Below, in pieces: positions 27,293-38,268 of a stretch of 64,000 nucleotides of DNA. A program made the position numbers and the translations under genes. How positions within the stretch are numbered: position 1 is the stretch's first letter; every line of letters starts with the position of its first letter. The notes below the pieces were generated by a model. It did no database searches and had not been told where the DNA came from. It saw only the letters and a list, made by a program, of their open reading frames with translations. Source of the DNA: Egbenema bharatensis (GTDB lineage Bacteria; Cyanobacteriota; Cyanobacteriia; Elainellales; Elainellaceae). The stretch spans positions 6,076,001 to 6,140,000 of the forward strand of contig NZ_CP182236.1 of the NCBI RefSeq assembly GCF_048077055.1, read 5' to 3'.

Positions 27293-28582
27293 TTAACTGA
27301 CCAACTGCAACCCTTTATGAAATAAATTCTGCTCGATCGCCTGCATTTCCTCCATTGTTTCCCCAGCCACAATGCCATAGATATCGGTATAAATTTTGCC
27401 ATACTTCATCTTTTCGAGGGCTGATAAAATCAGAAAATCCTTGCGATCGAGTTCGGGTTTTAAGGTCGTTAAAATATCATCTAGCGTACCGTTCATGTGG
27501 TAATCACTGGAATACTTCGCAACTTCCTTGCCGACCTGTAGGAGGGAATGACGTTGGAGGCAAAGCGGGGTTGAACCATTGATGCGGAAATTGGCATCGA
27601 TCGCATACAGTTCGCCATCTTTAGTTTCTAAAACATCGCAGCCAATAATGCCAAAATAGCCTTGCTGATGGGCATACTGAGCGATCGCCATAATCATCTC
27701 AGCAAACTTGTCAATCTCAGGATTATTGTAGTGAATTAATCCGCCCAGGAAGTTTCCCTCTGATGTCACTAACTGGCTCGTCACGCCAATCAACGTCACC
27801 TCACCCGTTTTGCTGACATAAAACTGCATACAATGATTCTCAATTGCATCTTTGACAAAGTCAGACACAATAATTGTGGTCAGCATCTGCGACTCAAGAT
27901 ATTTTTCTAACTCACTCAGGCAATAATTCAAATCGCTGACGGATTTGATGATGTAAGTACCCTCTCCAGAGAGTCCGTGGGAGGTTTTGATCAAGTAGGG
28001 AAACTGATCGGGAAGAGGAACTTGATTCAAAAAGATTTGCCGCAAATCATAGCTGGTGTAATGGGGACAAGGCACGCCCAAATCGGCCAGGGACACTTTA
28101 CTGAGCAGGCGGTAATGCACATCTGGATCGATCGCGTGCTTGCTGGGATGGAGGCGATCGAAAGGAAACAGGGTAAGGACGTGATCAAATCGATTGCTCT
28201 GATTGAGGTAATCCAGGTAAAGCGATCGCTGGAGCACTTCCATATTGTTGTACTGGAAGCCAAAATGATCCCGCCAGTAGTCGATGAGCAAATTTCGAGG
28301 GGGACGAATCACAATTCCTGGAATCAGATCTCCCAAAACCGCCAGATTTTTCCAGGGTTCCTTCTGCGAAATCTTATCGTAGGACGTTTTGGTCGCTTCA
28401 TCGCTACCATCTTGCAGCAAGTATTTAGACGTGTTGGGATAGACAGCCCAACTTGCCGTTGCAGGATAGTTCAGAATAAAGCAGTACTGCCCATCAGTAA
28501 GATCCTGGGCGAATAAATCAGACAGGGAAGTTCCCTGGGTATACTGAAGAGTTTGAGCTTGGGGGACTTGAGTTTGAGCCAT
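27293..28582 (-). CDS. ATP-grasp domain enzyme
   Basis: A 429-residue protein. The middle has the ATP-grasp fold: FPYLIKTSHGLSGEGTYII (ATP-binding lysine and Gly loop), IVSDFVKDA, and the metal-binding end ELYAIDANFRINGST (Asp/Asn). ATP-grasp enzymes join a carboxylate to an amine through an acyl-phosphate. No substrate-defining partner is adjacent. Similar stand-alone enzymes make small peptides or amino-acid conjugates in cyanobacteria; I do not assign one. Confidence 0.75.
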   Translation of the reverse strand: MAQTQVPQAQTLQYTQGTSLSDLFAQDLTDGQYCFILNYPATASWAVYPNTSKYLLQDGSDEATKTSYDKISQKEPWKNLAVLGDLIPGIVIRPPRNLLIDYWRDHFGFQYNNMEVLQRSLYLDYLNQSNRFDHVLTLFPFDRLHPSKHAIDPDVHYRLLSKVSLADLGVPCPHYTSYDLRQIFLNQVPLPDQFPYLIKTSHGLSGEGTYIIKSVSDLNYCLSELEKYLESQMLTTIIVSDFVKDAIENHCMQFYVSKTGEVTLIGVTSQLVTSEGNFLGGLIHYNNPEIDKFAEMIMAIAQYAHQQGYFGIIGCDVLETKDGELYAIDANFRINGSTPLCLQRHSLLQVGKEVAKYSSDYHMNGTLDDILTTLKPELDRKDFLILSALEKMKYGKIYTDIYGIVAGETMEEMQAIEQNLFHKGLQLVS

Positions 28583-28689
28583 AGGTCATTCTAACTGCCG
28601 GAGAGAAGTGTACGAATCTATCCAACAGGAGAATCAAACTTATAGAGTGGCTCTGTCTGTAGTCTGGCGTACAGAACCAGTCATCTGCA

Positions 28690-28738
28690 TCCCCATTCCC
28701 CACTCCCTATTCCCCATTCCCCACTCCCTCTTCTCCCT
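28690..28738 (+). repeat. CCCCATTCCCCACTCCC simple-sequence tract
   Basis: Alternating CCCCATTC and CCCACTCCCTATT blocks. The C-terminal codons of the UPF0182 frame run into it (NGQGEEGVGNGE), so the protein's true end may have been altered by the tract. Confidence 0.7.
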
Positions 28739-31700
28739 GTCCATTCTCCAGTCCCGGATCCAGCAACTGCTCATCCACCGATCGAATAATCGGTGCCGCA
28801 GCTTCCTCAGGTTCAAAGACCGCCGTGAGGGCATCCTCCAGGGTTTCCGCCATCACAATGCGGTTACCAAAGGCCACAATCACCCGCACCAGGGTCGGCA
28901 GGCGATTCTGTTCCGCTTCCAGGTATAACGGCTCCACATACAGCAGCGAACTTTCGATCGGAATCACCAGCAAATTGCCCTGAGCCGTCCGCGACCCCTG
29001 CCGATTCCACAGGGAAATTTGTTCTGAGATCAGGGGATCCTGGTTAATTCGTGCTTCCACCTGTTCTGGGCAAAAACCAGCCGCTCCTTCGGGAACACAT
29101 AAAGCAACATTCTGCCGTACTCTTCCCCATCCGATCGGGCGGAAAGCCAGGCAATCAGGTTATTCCGCTGGGTTGGCGTAAAGGGACGCAGCAGAATAAA
29201 TTCCTCTTCGGCCGCGATCGGCAACCGCATAATCAGGTAGTACGGATCAACGATTTGTTGCTCATTTCGATAGAGTTCGTTGGGAATCCGCCACTGATCT
29301 TCCCGGTTGTAGAACACCACTGGATCGGTCATGTGATAGGTCAGGAGCTGATCCGACTGAACCCGGTAGAAGTCGGGGGGGTAACGAATATGCCGTTGCA
29401 GAATCGGCGGCATTTCGCTAAGGGATTGGAACATTCCAGGAAACACCCGTTCCCAGGTTTTAATAATTGGATCGCGTTCATCCGCAACGTAGAAATTCAC
29501 CGAGCCGTGGTAGGCATCCACAATGATTTTGACGGAGTTGCGAATGTAGTTGAAGTTATTGGCAATTGGATCAGAATAGGGATGACGATCGCTCGTGGTA
29601 TAGGCATCAATCACCCAGTACAGATAGCTCTCATCGACAATCGGCTGCCTTTCCGGGTCGTATCCCCGTTCCCAGGCTTTACCGCCTGTATCAGCAGTCA
29701 CGATGTAGGGATCACTGTCAAACCGGAGGAAGGGCGCGATCGCACGCACCCGGCTGATCATGTTGCGGCGAAACAGCAGGCGGGTTTGGGGGAGAAAATC
29801 ATCTGTAAACAACATCCGCCAGTCGCGCATATGCTTGGCGTAGAGTAACCGTCGCCAGAATGGGCCAATCCCAATGCCTCCCCGACCGTCGTAGATGTTG
29901 TACACGTTATCGCTACCACTGGGATAATCCAGCTCTCGAACGCTCGTTCCCGTCATCACATGGGTGTTGGTTAGTTCCCCGAAGTAGATACGCGGCCGAC
30001 CCACAGGGACGCTATTCTGCACCCGCTCATCCACAATGATCGGTTCCAATCCCTGAATAAAGTAATCGGGCAATCCTCCTTCCGCTGCCACGTTCACCGG
30101 ACTCATGGTGAACCCATAGCCGTGGGTATAGATTAAGTGTTGATTGATCCAGGTTTGGGCCCCAGCGGGTACAGCAGTATAGTCCAGTTCTCGGGCTGAG
30201 ATTAAAACTTGCTGTTGAGCCAGTTCTCCAGCGTTATCCGGAATCACATAGCGATCGACATCGGCATCGGGAAATTCATAGTAGAGGCGAATCCGTTGCA
30301 GTTGGCGATTGGTTTCCAGCAGGGGATTCGTATCCCAGAGGCGAATATTTCCGACGGTAGCATCATTGGCTTCGATGTCTTCCAGCGTTAGATCTAACTG
30401 GGGATCAAACGTTTCCACCTGAATTTTCGCCAGGTCAAAGGCTTCTCGCGTCAGGGCGATCGTCCGTCGAATAAAGGGCTGCTCCAGTTGCAGTTCATTG
30501 GGTTGGACAATGACTCGCTGTACCACCGCCGGAATCACAATTCCCCCCAGCCCAGCAATCAAAATGTACAGCGCGATCGCATAGGGAATCGGACGAAACT
30601 GCAAGGGTCGCAGAAACGGAGCAAGGGGCGATGGCGGTGAGGCAACAACCGCACCATCCGGCAGGGCAAACAGAGAAGGTTGACGCAATACCGGACTCAG
30701 GGATTCCCCTTTCGCCAATCGTCGCTCTGCATTGACTCGCCTGGCCCGCAATTCCCGATTTTGCGCCTCTCGTCGCCGCAGTTCTTGAATTGTCAAACCT
30801 GCCGACTGCCCGTTTCCCTGGCCCGCAATCCCTGTCCCGCGACGGTCTTCCACCTTCTGCCTTCTACCTTCCTTGTTGCGCTTGCCGCGCCAGGAAATCG
30901 ATCGCCAGGCCATAAACAGCGCGATCAACACCCCTAATCCGGCCAGCAGGGTATACATGGGTAGAATCGCTACGACATCGGTGTAGCTGGCTCCATAGGT
31001 GACGTTTGCTGATGAGGGGGTAAACAACAGGGCATAGCGATCGAGCCAGTAGCTAAAGGCAATGGCCAGCATCAGGACTGCCCCCACGCCATACAGGTGA
31101 CGCTGTTGAGCCGGAGTCAATCCAGGAAAATATCCCTGACTGAGGCTCTTTCCAGAGAGCAGGTAAGTCAGCCCGACGGATAGAATCGTCAGCCAGGACA
31201 GCCCGATTAACCAAAATTCCAGCAATTCCAGGGAGGGCAACGAAAACAGGTAAAACCCGATATCTCGACTGAAAACGGGATCGACTTGGCCAAATAGGGT
31301 CGGATGCAGGGCCAGCAGGGCCTCGGCCCAATGTTCCGACAACACCACGCCGAATCCTAAACTCATCAGCAGGGCGATCGCAAACAGCGAAACGGTGGGG
31401 AAGACCAATACCACTACCGCGATCGTGAACACCAGAATCGGTTGCCACAGCTCTGCACCCCAGGTCTGAGCAATTTGCCAGATCAGCGGCAGGCGGAACT
31501 TAAGGGGAATCTGTGGCATGGCAGCATTGTAAACTCCCACATTCGGCTGCCAGTGGCTAATGGCAATCCGCCCATGATGCAGCAAAATCATCCCAATCAC
31601 AAAGCTCATGAACAGCGTGATGGGCAACAGCCAGGCTAACCCCATTCTGCCCGACAACCCAACCGAATCCACGGGTTCTGTGGGATCAGGGGAGTCGATC

Positions 31701-31972
31701 GGTTTTGCCCAGGCCCGTCGGCGAGCAATCTGTAAATTCCACAGCAAAAACCCCGCACTGACCGCCAGGGGAATCGCGCCCAAAATCACCTGGGCAGTCA
31801 ACCGCGTCAGAAACACCCCCAGATAATCTACCTCTTGAAACCAGAATCCTTCTGCCAGCAAGTAGGTTGATAAATCAAACAGCAGGTACACCCCAACCAG
31901 CAGGGCAATCCACAGCAAAGGGGACGATCGGAGGTTAACCAGGGAATGGCGTAAATGTTTGGGAATCAGCAT
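28707..31972 (-). CDS. UPF0182 family membrane protein, interrupted by an apparent 1-base frameshift near 29071
   Basis: One protein of roughly 1085 residues in two frames: 31972 to about 29071, then 29071 to 28707. The N-terminal ~350 residues hold seven or so membrane segments (LLWIALLVGVYLLFDLST and on). The rest is the conserved soluble part (YIRNSVKIIVDAYHGSVNFYV, LIYTHGYGFTMSPVN, LLVIPIESSLLYVEPLYL). The family is widespread in cyanobacteria and actinobacteria; function unknown. A low-complexity charged insert lies around 370-440. At the break the first frame reads VFAQNRWKHELTRIP then stops; one extra C after GGGC at 29068-29071 restores VFGPEQVEARINQDPLIS, which is family-like. Sequence error is the simplest reading. 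Confidence 0.85.
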
Positions 31973-32437
31973 GGAGTCAAGGCAGTTGCTCTTTCCTCAA
32001 TGGTAAACCGATCGCCTCTTTCCCGATCTAATCTACGAACCGGATACGAGTGATTTGCTGAACTTCATCCTGGTGGGGTGCAGAACAGGAACGCGCATAT
32101 TTGGCTCGATCGCCGCCAGCAGACTTTGATAATTCTTAACGGTAGAGTCAATGAACAGCATCAACGAACAGGGCATGGCAGTAGAGTCCTAAAGTTGTGG
32201 AGAGTAGTGAACGGTTTGGCAGAAAAGACATTGAATCAACCGTTACGTTGGGGAAAATAAAAAATACTTTGGGCAGGACTTAATTAAGTATTGAAATTGC
32301 TTAAAGTTACTTAAAGACATTGACAGGTTTATATTACGAACCAATACCGTTAACGGAACGGGTGATTTTTACTTTGTAGTAATAGTTTGAAATTGCTTTT
32401 ACACTAAAAAAGAAGCAGGGTCTTGTGAGGTCAGGTT
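31973..32437. other. 465-bp divergent intergenic region
   Basis: Between UPF0182 and the gene at 32438. Its right half is AT-rich with TTGACAGG near 32319 and TATATTAC just after, compatible with a promoter. A 60-codon open frame at 32078-32260 has no ribosome-binding site and is not believed. Confidence 0.45.
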
Positions 32438-32989
32438 ATGACGACTACCTCTTCCAAAAATAACAGCAACGCAGATTCTGAGGCTGACTCAAATCAAAAC
32501 CGTCCTCAGGTCACAACGCTGAATCCAACGGTCGGCTTTTTAGCAAGCCCAGTTGATAATGGACATATTAAATTTTTTACTTGTGATTTTGATAAACGTC
32601 AGGTAGTGGTTTTGAGCCGCGTCGATTGGGACTTGTTAATTAAGCTTTTTGAAGCAATGGAACGGTTACAAGTTGCAATGGGTAAAGGATTTATGACCGT
32701 ACAACCTTTGCAAGTTGTCCACCACATTACCCACCGGGAACAAGCACTTGTGATCTTACCTCTGAACGCCTGGCAGCGATTGCTTCGACAAATAGAAGAT
32801 TGCTCCCGTGCCTGCGATTGGGAATTGTTTAATTTACACGTTGAACAACTGAAGCATGATCCAACTCCTCCCCCCCAACTGCCCCCCAGCGACAGTGTTC
32901 CAGTCGATATTCACCTGGATGATTTATCCATTCCTGATTCCTGGGAAGATGATCACGACTCCATTTCGCCATCGATCGCCCCCTCCTGA
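32438..32989 (+). CDS. Hypothetical protein with disordered tails
   Basis: A 183-residue protein. The ordered middle (about 30-140; e.g. IKFFTCDFDKRQVVVLSRVDWDL, QALVILPLNAWQRLL) has mixed alpha/beta character. The N-terminus is Ser/Asn-rich and the C-terminus is Pro/Asp/Ser-rich and acidic. AGGTCAGGTT lies just upstream of the ATG. No family recognised; convergent with the GGDEF/EAL gene. Confidence 0.65.
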   Translation: MTTTSSKNNSNADSEADSNQNRPQVTTLNPTVGFLASPVDNGHIKFFTCDFDKRQVVVLSRVDWDLLIKLFEAMERLQVAMGKGFMTVQPLQVVHHITHREQALVILPLNAWQRLLRQIEDCSRACDWELFNLHVEQLKHDPTPPPQLPPSDSVPVDIHLDDLSIPDSWEDDHDSISPSIAPS

Positions 32990-33013
32990 CAGTTGGATTG
33001 CATAAAATTACGG

Positions 33014-35677
33014 TCAGGCTCCAGCGTTTGGAAATCGGGCAACGGATGAAGCGGCTAGCCCACAGTGCAGCAATTGGCGGATTTGATGCGCGGGTAAGGG
33101 TTTTGAGAAGAGATATCCTTGAGCATATTCACAGCCGATCGCCTGCAATTGGTTCAGTTGAGTCACGGTTTCCACGCCTTCAGCAACGATCTTGATGCCG
33201 AGCTTATGGGCCAATACCACGATCGCTTCCACGATTTCAAAATTTTTGCCCGGTAAATCCAGTCGTTTAATAAACGATCGATCAATTTTGAGGGTGTGAA
33301 CGGGGAGGCGATAGAGATAGCTCAACGATGAATAGCCCGTCCCAAAATCATCAATACTCATCCGAATGCCGATGTGTTCAAGCTGGTGCAACTTTTCACG
33401 GGTGATGTCTTCGTGGGCAATAAAGCCGCTTTCGGTAATTTCCAGATTGAGGTGGGCTGGGTTCAGCGAGGTTGCCTGTAAGACTTGCTCAACTTGATGC
33501 AAAAAATCGGACTGGAGCAACTGTTGGGTGGACAAATTAACGCTGAGGCTCAGGGAGGCATATTCGGGAAATTGTTGTTGCCATTGGTAGATCTGTTGGC
33601 AGGCTTGCCGCATCACCCACCAGCCCAACAAATGAATCAGTCCTGTTTCTTCGGCAATGGGAATAAACCTGGCTGGAGAAATCATGCCCTGGCTGGGATG
33701 ATGCCATCGGGCCAGAGCCTCAAATCCGATGAGTTGCTGAGTTGCAGTGCTGACGATCGGCTGATAGTAAACCTGTAATTCTTCCCGCTCCAATGCCCGT
33801 CGCAGGTCTGTTTCAAGCTGCAACCGTTCAACGGTATTGGTAAACATGGTGGCATCAAACACGGCATAGCGGGCCTTACCACTGGCTTTGGCTTGATAAA
33901 GAGCAATATCGGCATCCCGCAAAAAATCTTCTGCCTGGGCTTTACCATCCTGATTCAGGACAATGCCAATACTGACACTGACAAACGCCTCCCGTCCCCC
34001 CAGGTCAAACGGGTGCTGAATCTGGTCTAACATCCGCTGGGCAATGCGAACGGCATCACCTCGATGGGACATATTTTGGACTAAAACGACAAATTCATCA
34101 CCCCCAAATCGGGCCAGGACATCGGTTGGATGCAAACAGGCTTGTAGGCGTTCGGCAACCGCCAGGAGCAATTGATCGCCGACCACGTGACCATAGCTAT
34201 CGTTAATCAGCTTGAAGTAGTCTAAATCCAGAAAGAAAACGGCAAAGCTGCTGGAGGTTGGGGTCTGTTCAGCGATCGCAGTCTGCAACTTCAAACAAAA
34301 GGTGCGACGATTGAGCAGCCCTGTAAGGGAATCGTGATTGGCAATGTATTCAAGCTTGGTGAAGGAGTCGTGCAGTTGTACCGCCATACGATTAAAGGCA
34401 TCGGACAGGCGATCGAGTTCGTTGACATGGGAGTCCGGAACTTGTTGATTCCAATGCCCCAGAGAAAGCGCATCGGCAGCTCCAACCATCGACAGAATGG
34501 GGTAGGTGAACCACCGGGCGGTGAGCAATCCCATCCCAACGGCAACGCTTAAGGCCAGCAAAGATAGCAGGATCGTCGTGCGCGTGTTGGCATTGATTTG
34601 GGCCATAAAGTCGGATTGAGGCACCACAATCACAACGAGCCAATCTAACCCATAATCATCTTGCCAGGGGGAAACCTTCACCAGTTGCCGCTCGCCGTTC
34701 CACCGGAAGCTAAACTGCTGCGGGATTTCAATGGCTTGCAGAGTATGAAATTCTGCGATTAATTGCTGCCCAACGCTCTGAATCAGCGGATCGGGTGAGT
34801 CAAACCAACCAAACCGTTGTACCTCACCGTTGGTTCGATGCAGAATCGGTTCAGGGCTAGAACTGCCGACCAGCAATCCTTCCCGATCAAAAATAAACAC
34901 TTCTCCCGACTGGCTGACCTGTAGGCTGCGGAGAAAGGTGCTAATATCTGCCAGCAGCAGATCCACACAAATGGCACCTAAAAGCTGGTTGTTGCGATCG
35001 TAAAAAGGGGCAGCGGCCGCAATGGCAACGTAATCAGTCACGCCAGTTTCGAGATCAACCGTTTGCTTTGCTGCCAGCGATTGTCCCAGGACAGTCTGTT
35101 CAATGCTGAGGTTTTCAGCCGCATAGATCCGAGTCCACTTCAGGCTTCCGGCTGCTACTGCATCTTGATACCAGTCCTCTCCCAGCACATCATAATCATA
35201 GGTCTGAATTTTTTGGGTGCGATTCCCCTCTGAATCAGCGAGATAGTCGGATGCGCTATTATCGCCCGGCAAGTTTTCATACAGGGTGACTCCTAATCCG
35301 GCTAACCAGCGTCCGGCTCCCACTTCCCGGCCATCGGTCAGGGCATAGCCCACATAGGTCAACTGTTCAAACGCTTGTGCTTGCCGCCAGAAGTAGCGTT
35401 CACTGGCTCGTTGATCCTGGATATCGAGATCCCCTCGTTCGATCGCCTGCTGATTCATTTGAGCAATCTGGAGCGGCAGATTCAGTAAGTCGCTGAGGTG
35501 AGCATCCACCTGTTGCTGCGTTTTAAGAATCAATTGCTCACTTAAATCATGAACCGTTTGTTGCCCATTTCTAAACGATAGGAACGCAACTACCCCCACT
35601 GTCCCAAAGATTTGCAGTGCAAAGGGAACCACCAAGATCATTTGAAGAGATAACTTGCTGTACGGTCGTGGTGGCAT
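33014..35677 (-). CDS. Membrane-bound GGDEF/EAL cyclic-di-GMP enzyme with dCache sensor
   Basis: An 887-residue protein: membrane segment 12-34; periplasmic double-Cache sensor (about 40-360); second membrane segment (about 367-387); HAMP (about 388-440); GGDEF domain (about 445-605) with intact RFGGDEF (525-529); EAL domain (about 620-870) with intact EAL (653-655), NLEITES and IDDFGTGYSSL. Both halves look catalytic, so it may make or degrade cyclic di-GMP depending on the sensed ligand, often an amino acid or carboxylate. The inhibitory RxxD site before GGDEF is absent (HPTD instead). Confidence 0.88.
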   Translation of the reverse strand: MPPRPYSKLSLQMILVVPFALQIFGTVGVVAFLSFRNGQQTVHDLSEQLILKTQQQVDAHLSDLLNLPLQIAQMNQQAIERGDLDIQDQRASERYFWRQAQAFEQLTYVGYALTDGREVGAGRWLAGLGVTLYENLPGDNSASDYLADSEGNRTQKIQTYDYDVLGEDWYQDAVAAGSLKWTRIYAAENLSIEQTVLGQSLAAKQTVDLETGVTDYVAIAAAAPFYDRNNQLLGAICVDLLLADISTFLRSLQVSQSGEVFIFDREGLLVGSSSPEPILHRTNGEVQRFGWFDSPDPLIQSVGQQLIAEFHTLQAIEIPQQFSFRWNGERQLVKVSPWQDDYGLDWLVVIVVPQSDFMAQINANTRTTILLSLLALSVAVGMGLLTARWFTYPILSMVGAADALSLGHWNQQVPDSHVNELDRLSDAFNRMAVQLHDSFTKLEYIANHDSLTGLLNRRTFCLKLQTAIAEQTPTSSSFAVFFLDLDYFKLINDSYGHVVGDQLLLAVAERLQACLHPTDVLARFGGDEFVVLVQNMSHRGDAVRIAQRMLDQIQHPFDLGGREAFVSVSIGIVLNQDGKAQAEDFLRDADIALYQAKASGKARYAVFDATMFTNTVERLQLETDLRRALEREELQVYYQPIVSTATQQLIGFEALARWHHPSQGMISPARFIPIAEETGLIHLLGWWVMRQACQQIYQWQQQFPEYASLSLSVNLSTQQLLQSDFLHQVEQVLQATSLNPAHLNLEITESGFIAHEDITREKLHQLEHIGIRMSIDDFGTGYSSLSYLYRLPVHTLKIDRSFIKRLDLPGKNFEIVEAIVVLAHKLGIKIVAEGVETVTQLNQLQAIGCEYAQGYLFSKPLPAHQIRQLLHCGLAASSVARFPNAGA

Positions 35678-36081
35678 AAACGCATTTAATATAGGAAAGA
35701 CTTTATTCTATTGTTCCCATACTTCAGGCAGCACCCGAAGCTTTATCTAATTTTTATTAATCTATCTCTACCAGGAACAACTAAACCGTAACATTTTTAA
35801 CTTGATTTGACCGATGCATTAATGCTAATCTCTTCAGCTATGGTTGTCTTTTGGGTTACACAGACCTGGGGGATAACTGGACGACCTGGAGACGAATTCT
35901 CTAACGGAGGTCGAGCGTGCGCCGACCAAGCATTACGCTCAACCTCCTGACCCAGACTATCCAAGCTAGTCCAGGCTAGGGTGTATGATAACACCCGATG
36001 CTTGCGGCCTGCCCTGTCTGACATTGAGGGCTAGTCTCTGGGGTTTCTTCAAACCCTGGAACACAAGGAGATTTATTTAAT
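35678..36081 (+). promoter_or_regulatory. Structured leader region ahead of the 82-residue gene
   Basis: A 404-bp gap with several strong hairpins. GGAGGT-c-GAGCGT (35906-35918) pairs with ACGCTC-a-ACCTCC (35935-35947). GGGTGT (35979-35984) pairs with ACACCC (35991-35996). GGGTTT (36041-36046) pairs with AAACCC (36051-36056) around CTTC, ending nine bases before the AAGGAG ribosome-binding site at 36065-36070. CTGGG (35866) may close the first with CCCAG (35951). This could be a cis-regulatory leader or a small RNA; I cannot match it to a known class. Confidence 0.5.
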
Positions 36082-36330
36082 ATGTCCGACAAACTTTTCG
36101 GTCAGCCTCCCATTGGCGATCGGCTGATTTCCCCTGCCCGGCGTTCCGTGAAAATTCTGATGATCGGTCAACCCGATGATGTGGAATTAACCATTGCTCG
36201 TCTGTATCAATGTGGTTTTTGCCGAGTCGAAGATTGGTCAAGACCCCTACCCTTCTCGCAGATTCAGCAGGCCACGACTAAGGAACCGGGTGAGATTATG
36301 CGGATTTATGTGCGATCGATGACGCTTTAA
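36082..36330 (+). CDS. Small conserved hypothetical protein
   Basis: An 82-residue protein with a good ribosome-binding site (AAGGAG, eleven bases upstream). The pattern is a beta/alpha/beta fold: VKILMIGQPDDVELTIARLYQCGFCRVEDWSRPLP and EIMRIYVRSMTL. It has no membrane segment or catalytic motif. The long structured leader suggests post-transcriptional control. Function unknown. Confidence 0.7.
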   Translation: MSDKLFGQPPIGDRLISPARRSVKILMIGQPDDVELTIARLYQCGFCRVEDWSRPLPFSQIQQATTKEPGEIMRIYVRSMTL

Positions 36331-36408
36331 GGGATCTGCAACAGAGGTAGGGGGGCAACAATATGAGGACGCACAGCAATGCGCCCCTACAGTACCACCC
36401 TTGTTGCG

Positions 36409-36446
36409 ATCTTGTGGGGTGGGCATCTTGCCCGCCCATTCAACCA
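36409..36446 (+). repeat. Family A hairpin repeat
   Basis: Copy of the dispersed element (CTTGTGGGGTGGGCATCTTG, then CCCGCCCATTCAACC) between convergent gene ends. Confidence 0.85.
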
Positions 36447-36552
36447 AGACAAAATCATTCGCAAATATGATTCCATCAAGCATCCTCGATTCATTCTTCG
36501 TTAACTCTCAAACCCGATCGCCCTCAGGTTCATCAACAGCTGCATACCAGAA

Positions 36553-38121
36553 TCATGGACACACAGCAACGACTCCACCCCGTCGCCGATCGCCTGCCCC
36601 GGAAAGTTCCCCAGTTCCACTGCGAGTGACGGCATGCACCCCCCCGAAGAACATATTTTGCTCTGCCCAGAGTTCTAGCGTTTCATTAAAGGGAAAAGCG
36701 GTGCGATCGATTGCATGAGGTTCCAAATTCTCGAATCCGGGTTCCAGATTAAACGTGCCATTTTCCCAATGCACACGGGGACTGCTGACCGCAGCGGCGA
36801 CAGACAGATTGAAGTCAAGTAAGTTGGAAATCACCTGGAGAATAGCCGTCCGAATGCGATTGGAACCACCTGAACCCAAAACAATTTCGGGAACGTGGTG
36901 GGCATCCAGAATCATCGTCGGAGCCATCATGGAAGAAATCCGCCGATTTTCCTGCCACTCATGGAAGCCTCCCGGATGCAGATCGGCTTCTCCCAGCATA
37001 TTGTTCACCATGATGCCCGTACCTGGAATCACGTAGGATGATCCTTCACCATTGGAAGTGGTGACGCTGGCCGCATTTCCTTCACCGTCGATCGCGCTGA
37101 CGTGGGTGGTACTCCCCCATTTATTCGTGCTGGATAGCAGTTGTTGGCTATATTGAGCCAGGTGGGCGGGATTGAGGAAGCGATCGGCCACATCGGGTTC
37201 ATATAGTCGTGCATCATAGCCATCGATGCGGGCCAGGTTCGTCAGGCGCATCACCGCTGCCAGCATTCGGATATGGTCTGGGGAACCAAAGGCGATCGAA
37301 CTGAGATCGATTTGGGCCAGCAGAGCCAAGGCAAAGGCAATTAATGTGCCGCCTGAACTGGGAGGTGGGTTGGTGAGAAACGCATTGCCCCGGTAGGTGG
37401 TCATCAGGGGGTGACGTTCGAGGACTTGATAGCTTTCCAGGTCTTCCAGCGTCAGATATCCACCCTGCGTCCGACAATCCTGCACCAACCGTTGGGCTAT
37501 ATCGCCTTGATAAAATCCCCTCGCACCTTCCTGAGCTAAGTAGGCTAAAGTATCTGCCAGATCCGGCAGTCGCAGTGGATCGCCGGTGGTTGGAACCGTT
37601 CCCGTTGGGGCGTAAATCCGTTGAGCACCTGCTGAAGCCATCACGATCGGACTTAAAATTTTCAGGGAATAAGCCTGAAAGTCATTTACTTCTACCCCCG
37701 AACGGGCATAGTGAATGGCTGGCTCAAATACTACCGATCGCGGCAATTTTCCCAATTGATGATGCACGTACAACAACCCGCCAATGGTTCCGGGAACTGC
37801 CATTGACCCTAACCCAATGTGAAACTGCTGAATTACTGAGCCAAAATTGACATCGATCGGGTAAAAATCAACTTCAGCGATATTCCGCTTGTGGCGCGGA
37901 GTTTGGGTAAAGAAATCAAACAGGATGTTGCGATCGTCCTGGGTATGGGCCAGCAAAAATCCGCCTCCTGCCACTGAAGTCAGCATGGGTTCTGCCACAA
38001 AGGAAGCCAACACTGCGGCAACGGTTGCATCAAAGGCATTCCCGCCCAGGCGAAACATTTCAATACCCGCTTCAACGGTTTTGGGATGTCCGGCAGCAAT
38101 CACACCACGATTACGATCCAT
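36553..38121 (-). CDS. ggt: Gamma-glutamyltranspeptidase
   Basis: A 522-residue Ntn-hydrolase that transfers or hydrolyses the gamma-glutamyl group of glutathione and related compounds. The self-cleavage and nucleophile threonine lies in NKWGSTTHVSAIDGEGNAAS; PPPSSGGTL, STNGEGSSY-like and GSGGSNRIRTAILQV segments fit the family. The N-terminus (MDRNRGVIAAGHPKTVEAG) has no signal peptide, so the enzyme may be cytoplasmic, as reported for some cyanobacterial members. No neighbour suggests a pathway. Confidence 0.9.
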   Translation of the reverse strand: MDRNRGVIAAGHPKTVEAGIEMFRLGGNAFDATVAAVLASFVAEPMLTSVAGGGFLLAHTQDDRNILFDFFTQTPRHKRNIAEVDFYPIDVNFGSVIQQFHIGLGSMAVPGTIGGLLYVHHQLGKLPRSVVFEPAIHYARSGVEVNDFQAYSLKILSPIVMASAGAQRIYAPTGTVPTTGDPLRLPDLADTLAYLAQEGARGFYQGDIAQRLVQDCRTQGGYLTLEDLESYQVLERHPLMTTYRGNAFLTNPPPSSGGTLIAFALALLAQIDLSSIAFGSPDHIRMLAAVMRLTNLARIDGYDARLYEPDVADRFLNPAHLAQYSQQLLSSTNKWGSTTHVSAIDGEGNAASVTTSNGEGSSYVIPGTGIMVNNMLGEADLHPGGFHEWQENRRISSMMAPTMILDAHHVPEIVLGSGGSNRIRTAILQVISNLLDFNLSVAAAVSSPRVHWENGTFNLEPGFENLEPHAIDRTAFPFNETLELWAEQNMFFGGVHAVTRSGTGELSGAGDRRRGGVVAVCP

Positions 38122-38268
38122 AGGAGATGAAAGATAAACAGTTAGATTTAACTAATCTACGACCTCTGATGTCCTGATCTGCCAAGAAGAATCGGATTTC
38201 TGAGAATTTAATTTGTTTCAACTGTGCGATCGGGGGTAATTTTTGCTATGATGCTTAACTGCAAGACT

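Noticed and set aside
32078..32260. 60-codon ORF in the UPF0182/32438 gap
   Set aside because: No ribosome-binding site, no recognisable composition or domain; probably chance.
35860..36060. Identification of the structured leader as 6S RNA, SRP RNA or a known riboswitch
   Set aside because: I could not find the SRP tetraloop context, a glutamine-riboswitch core or any other signature; naming a class would be a guess.
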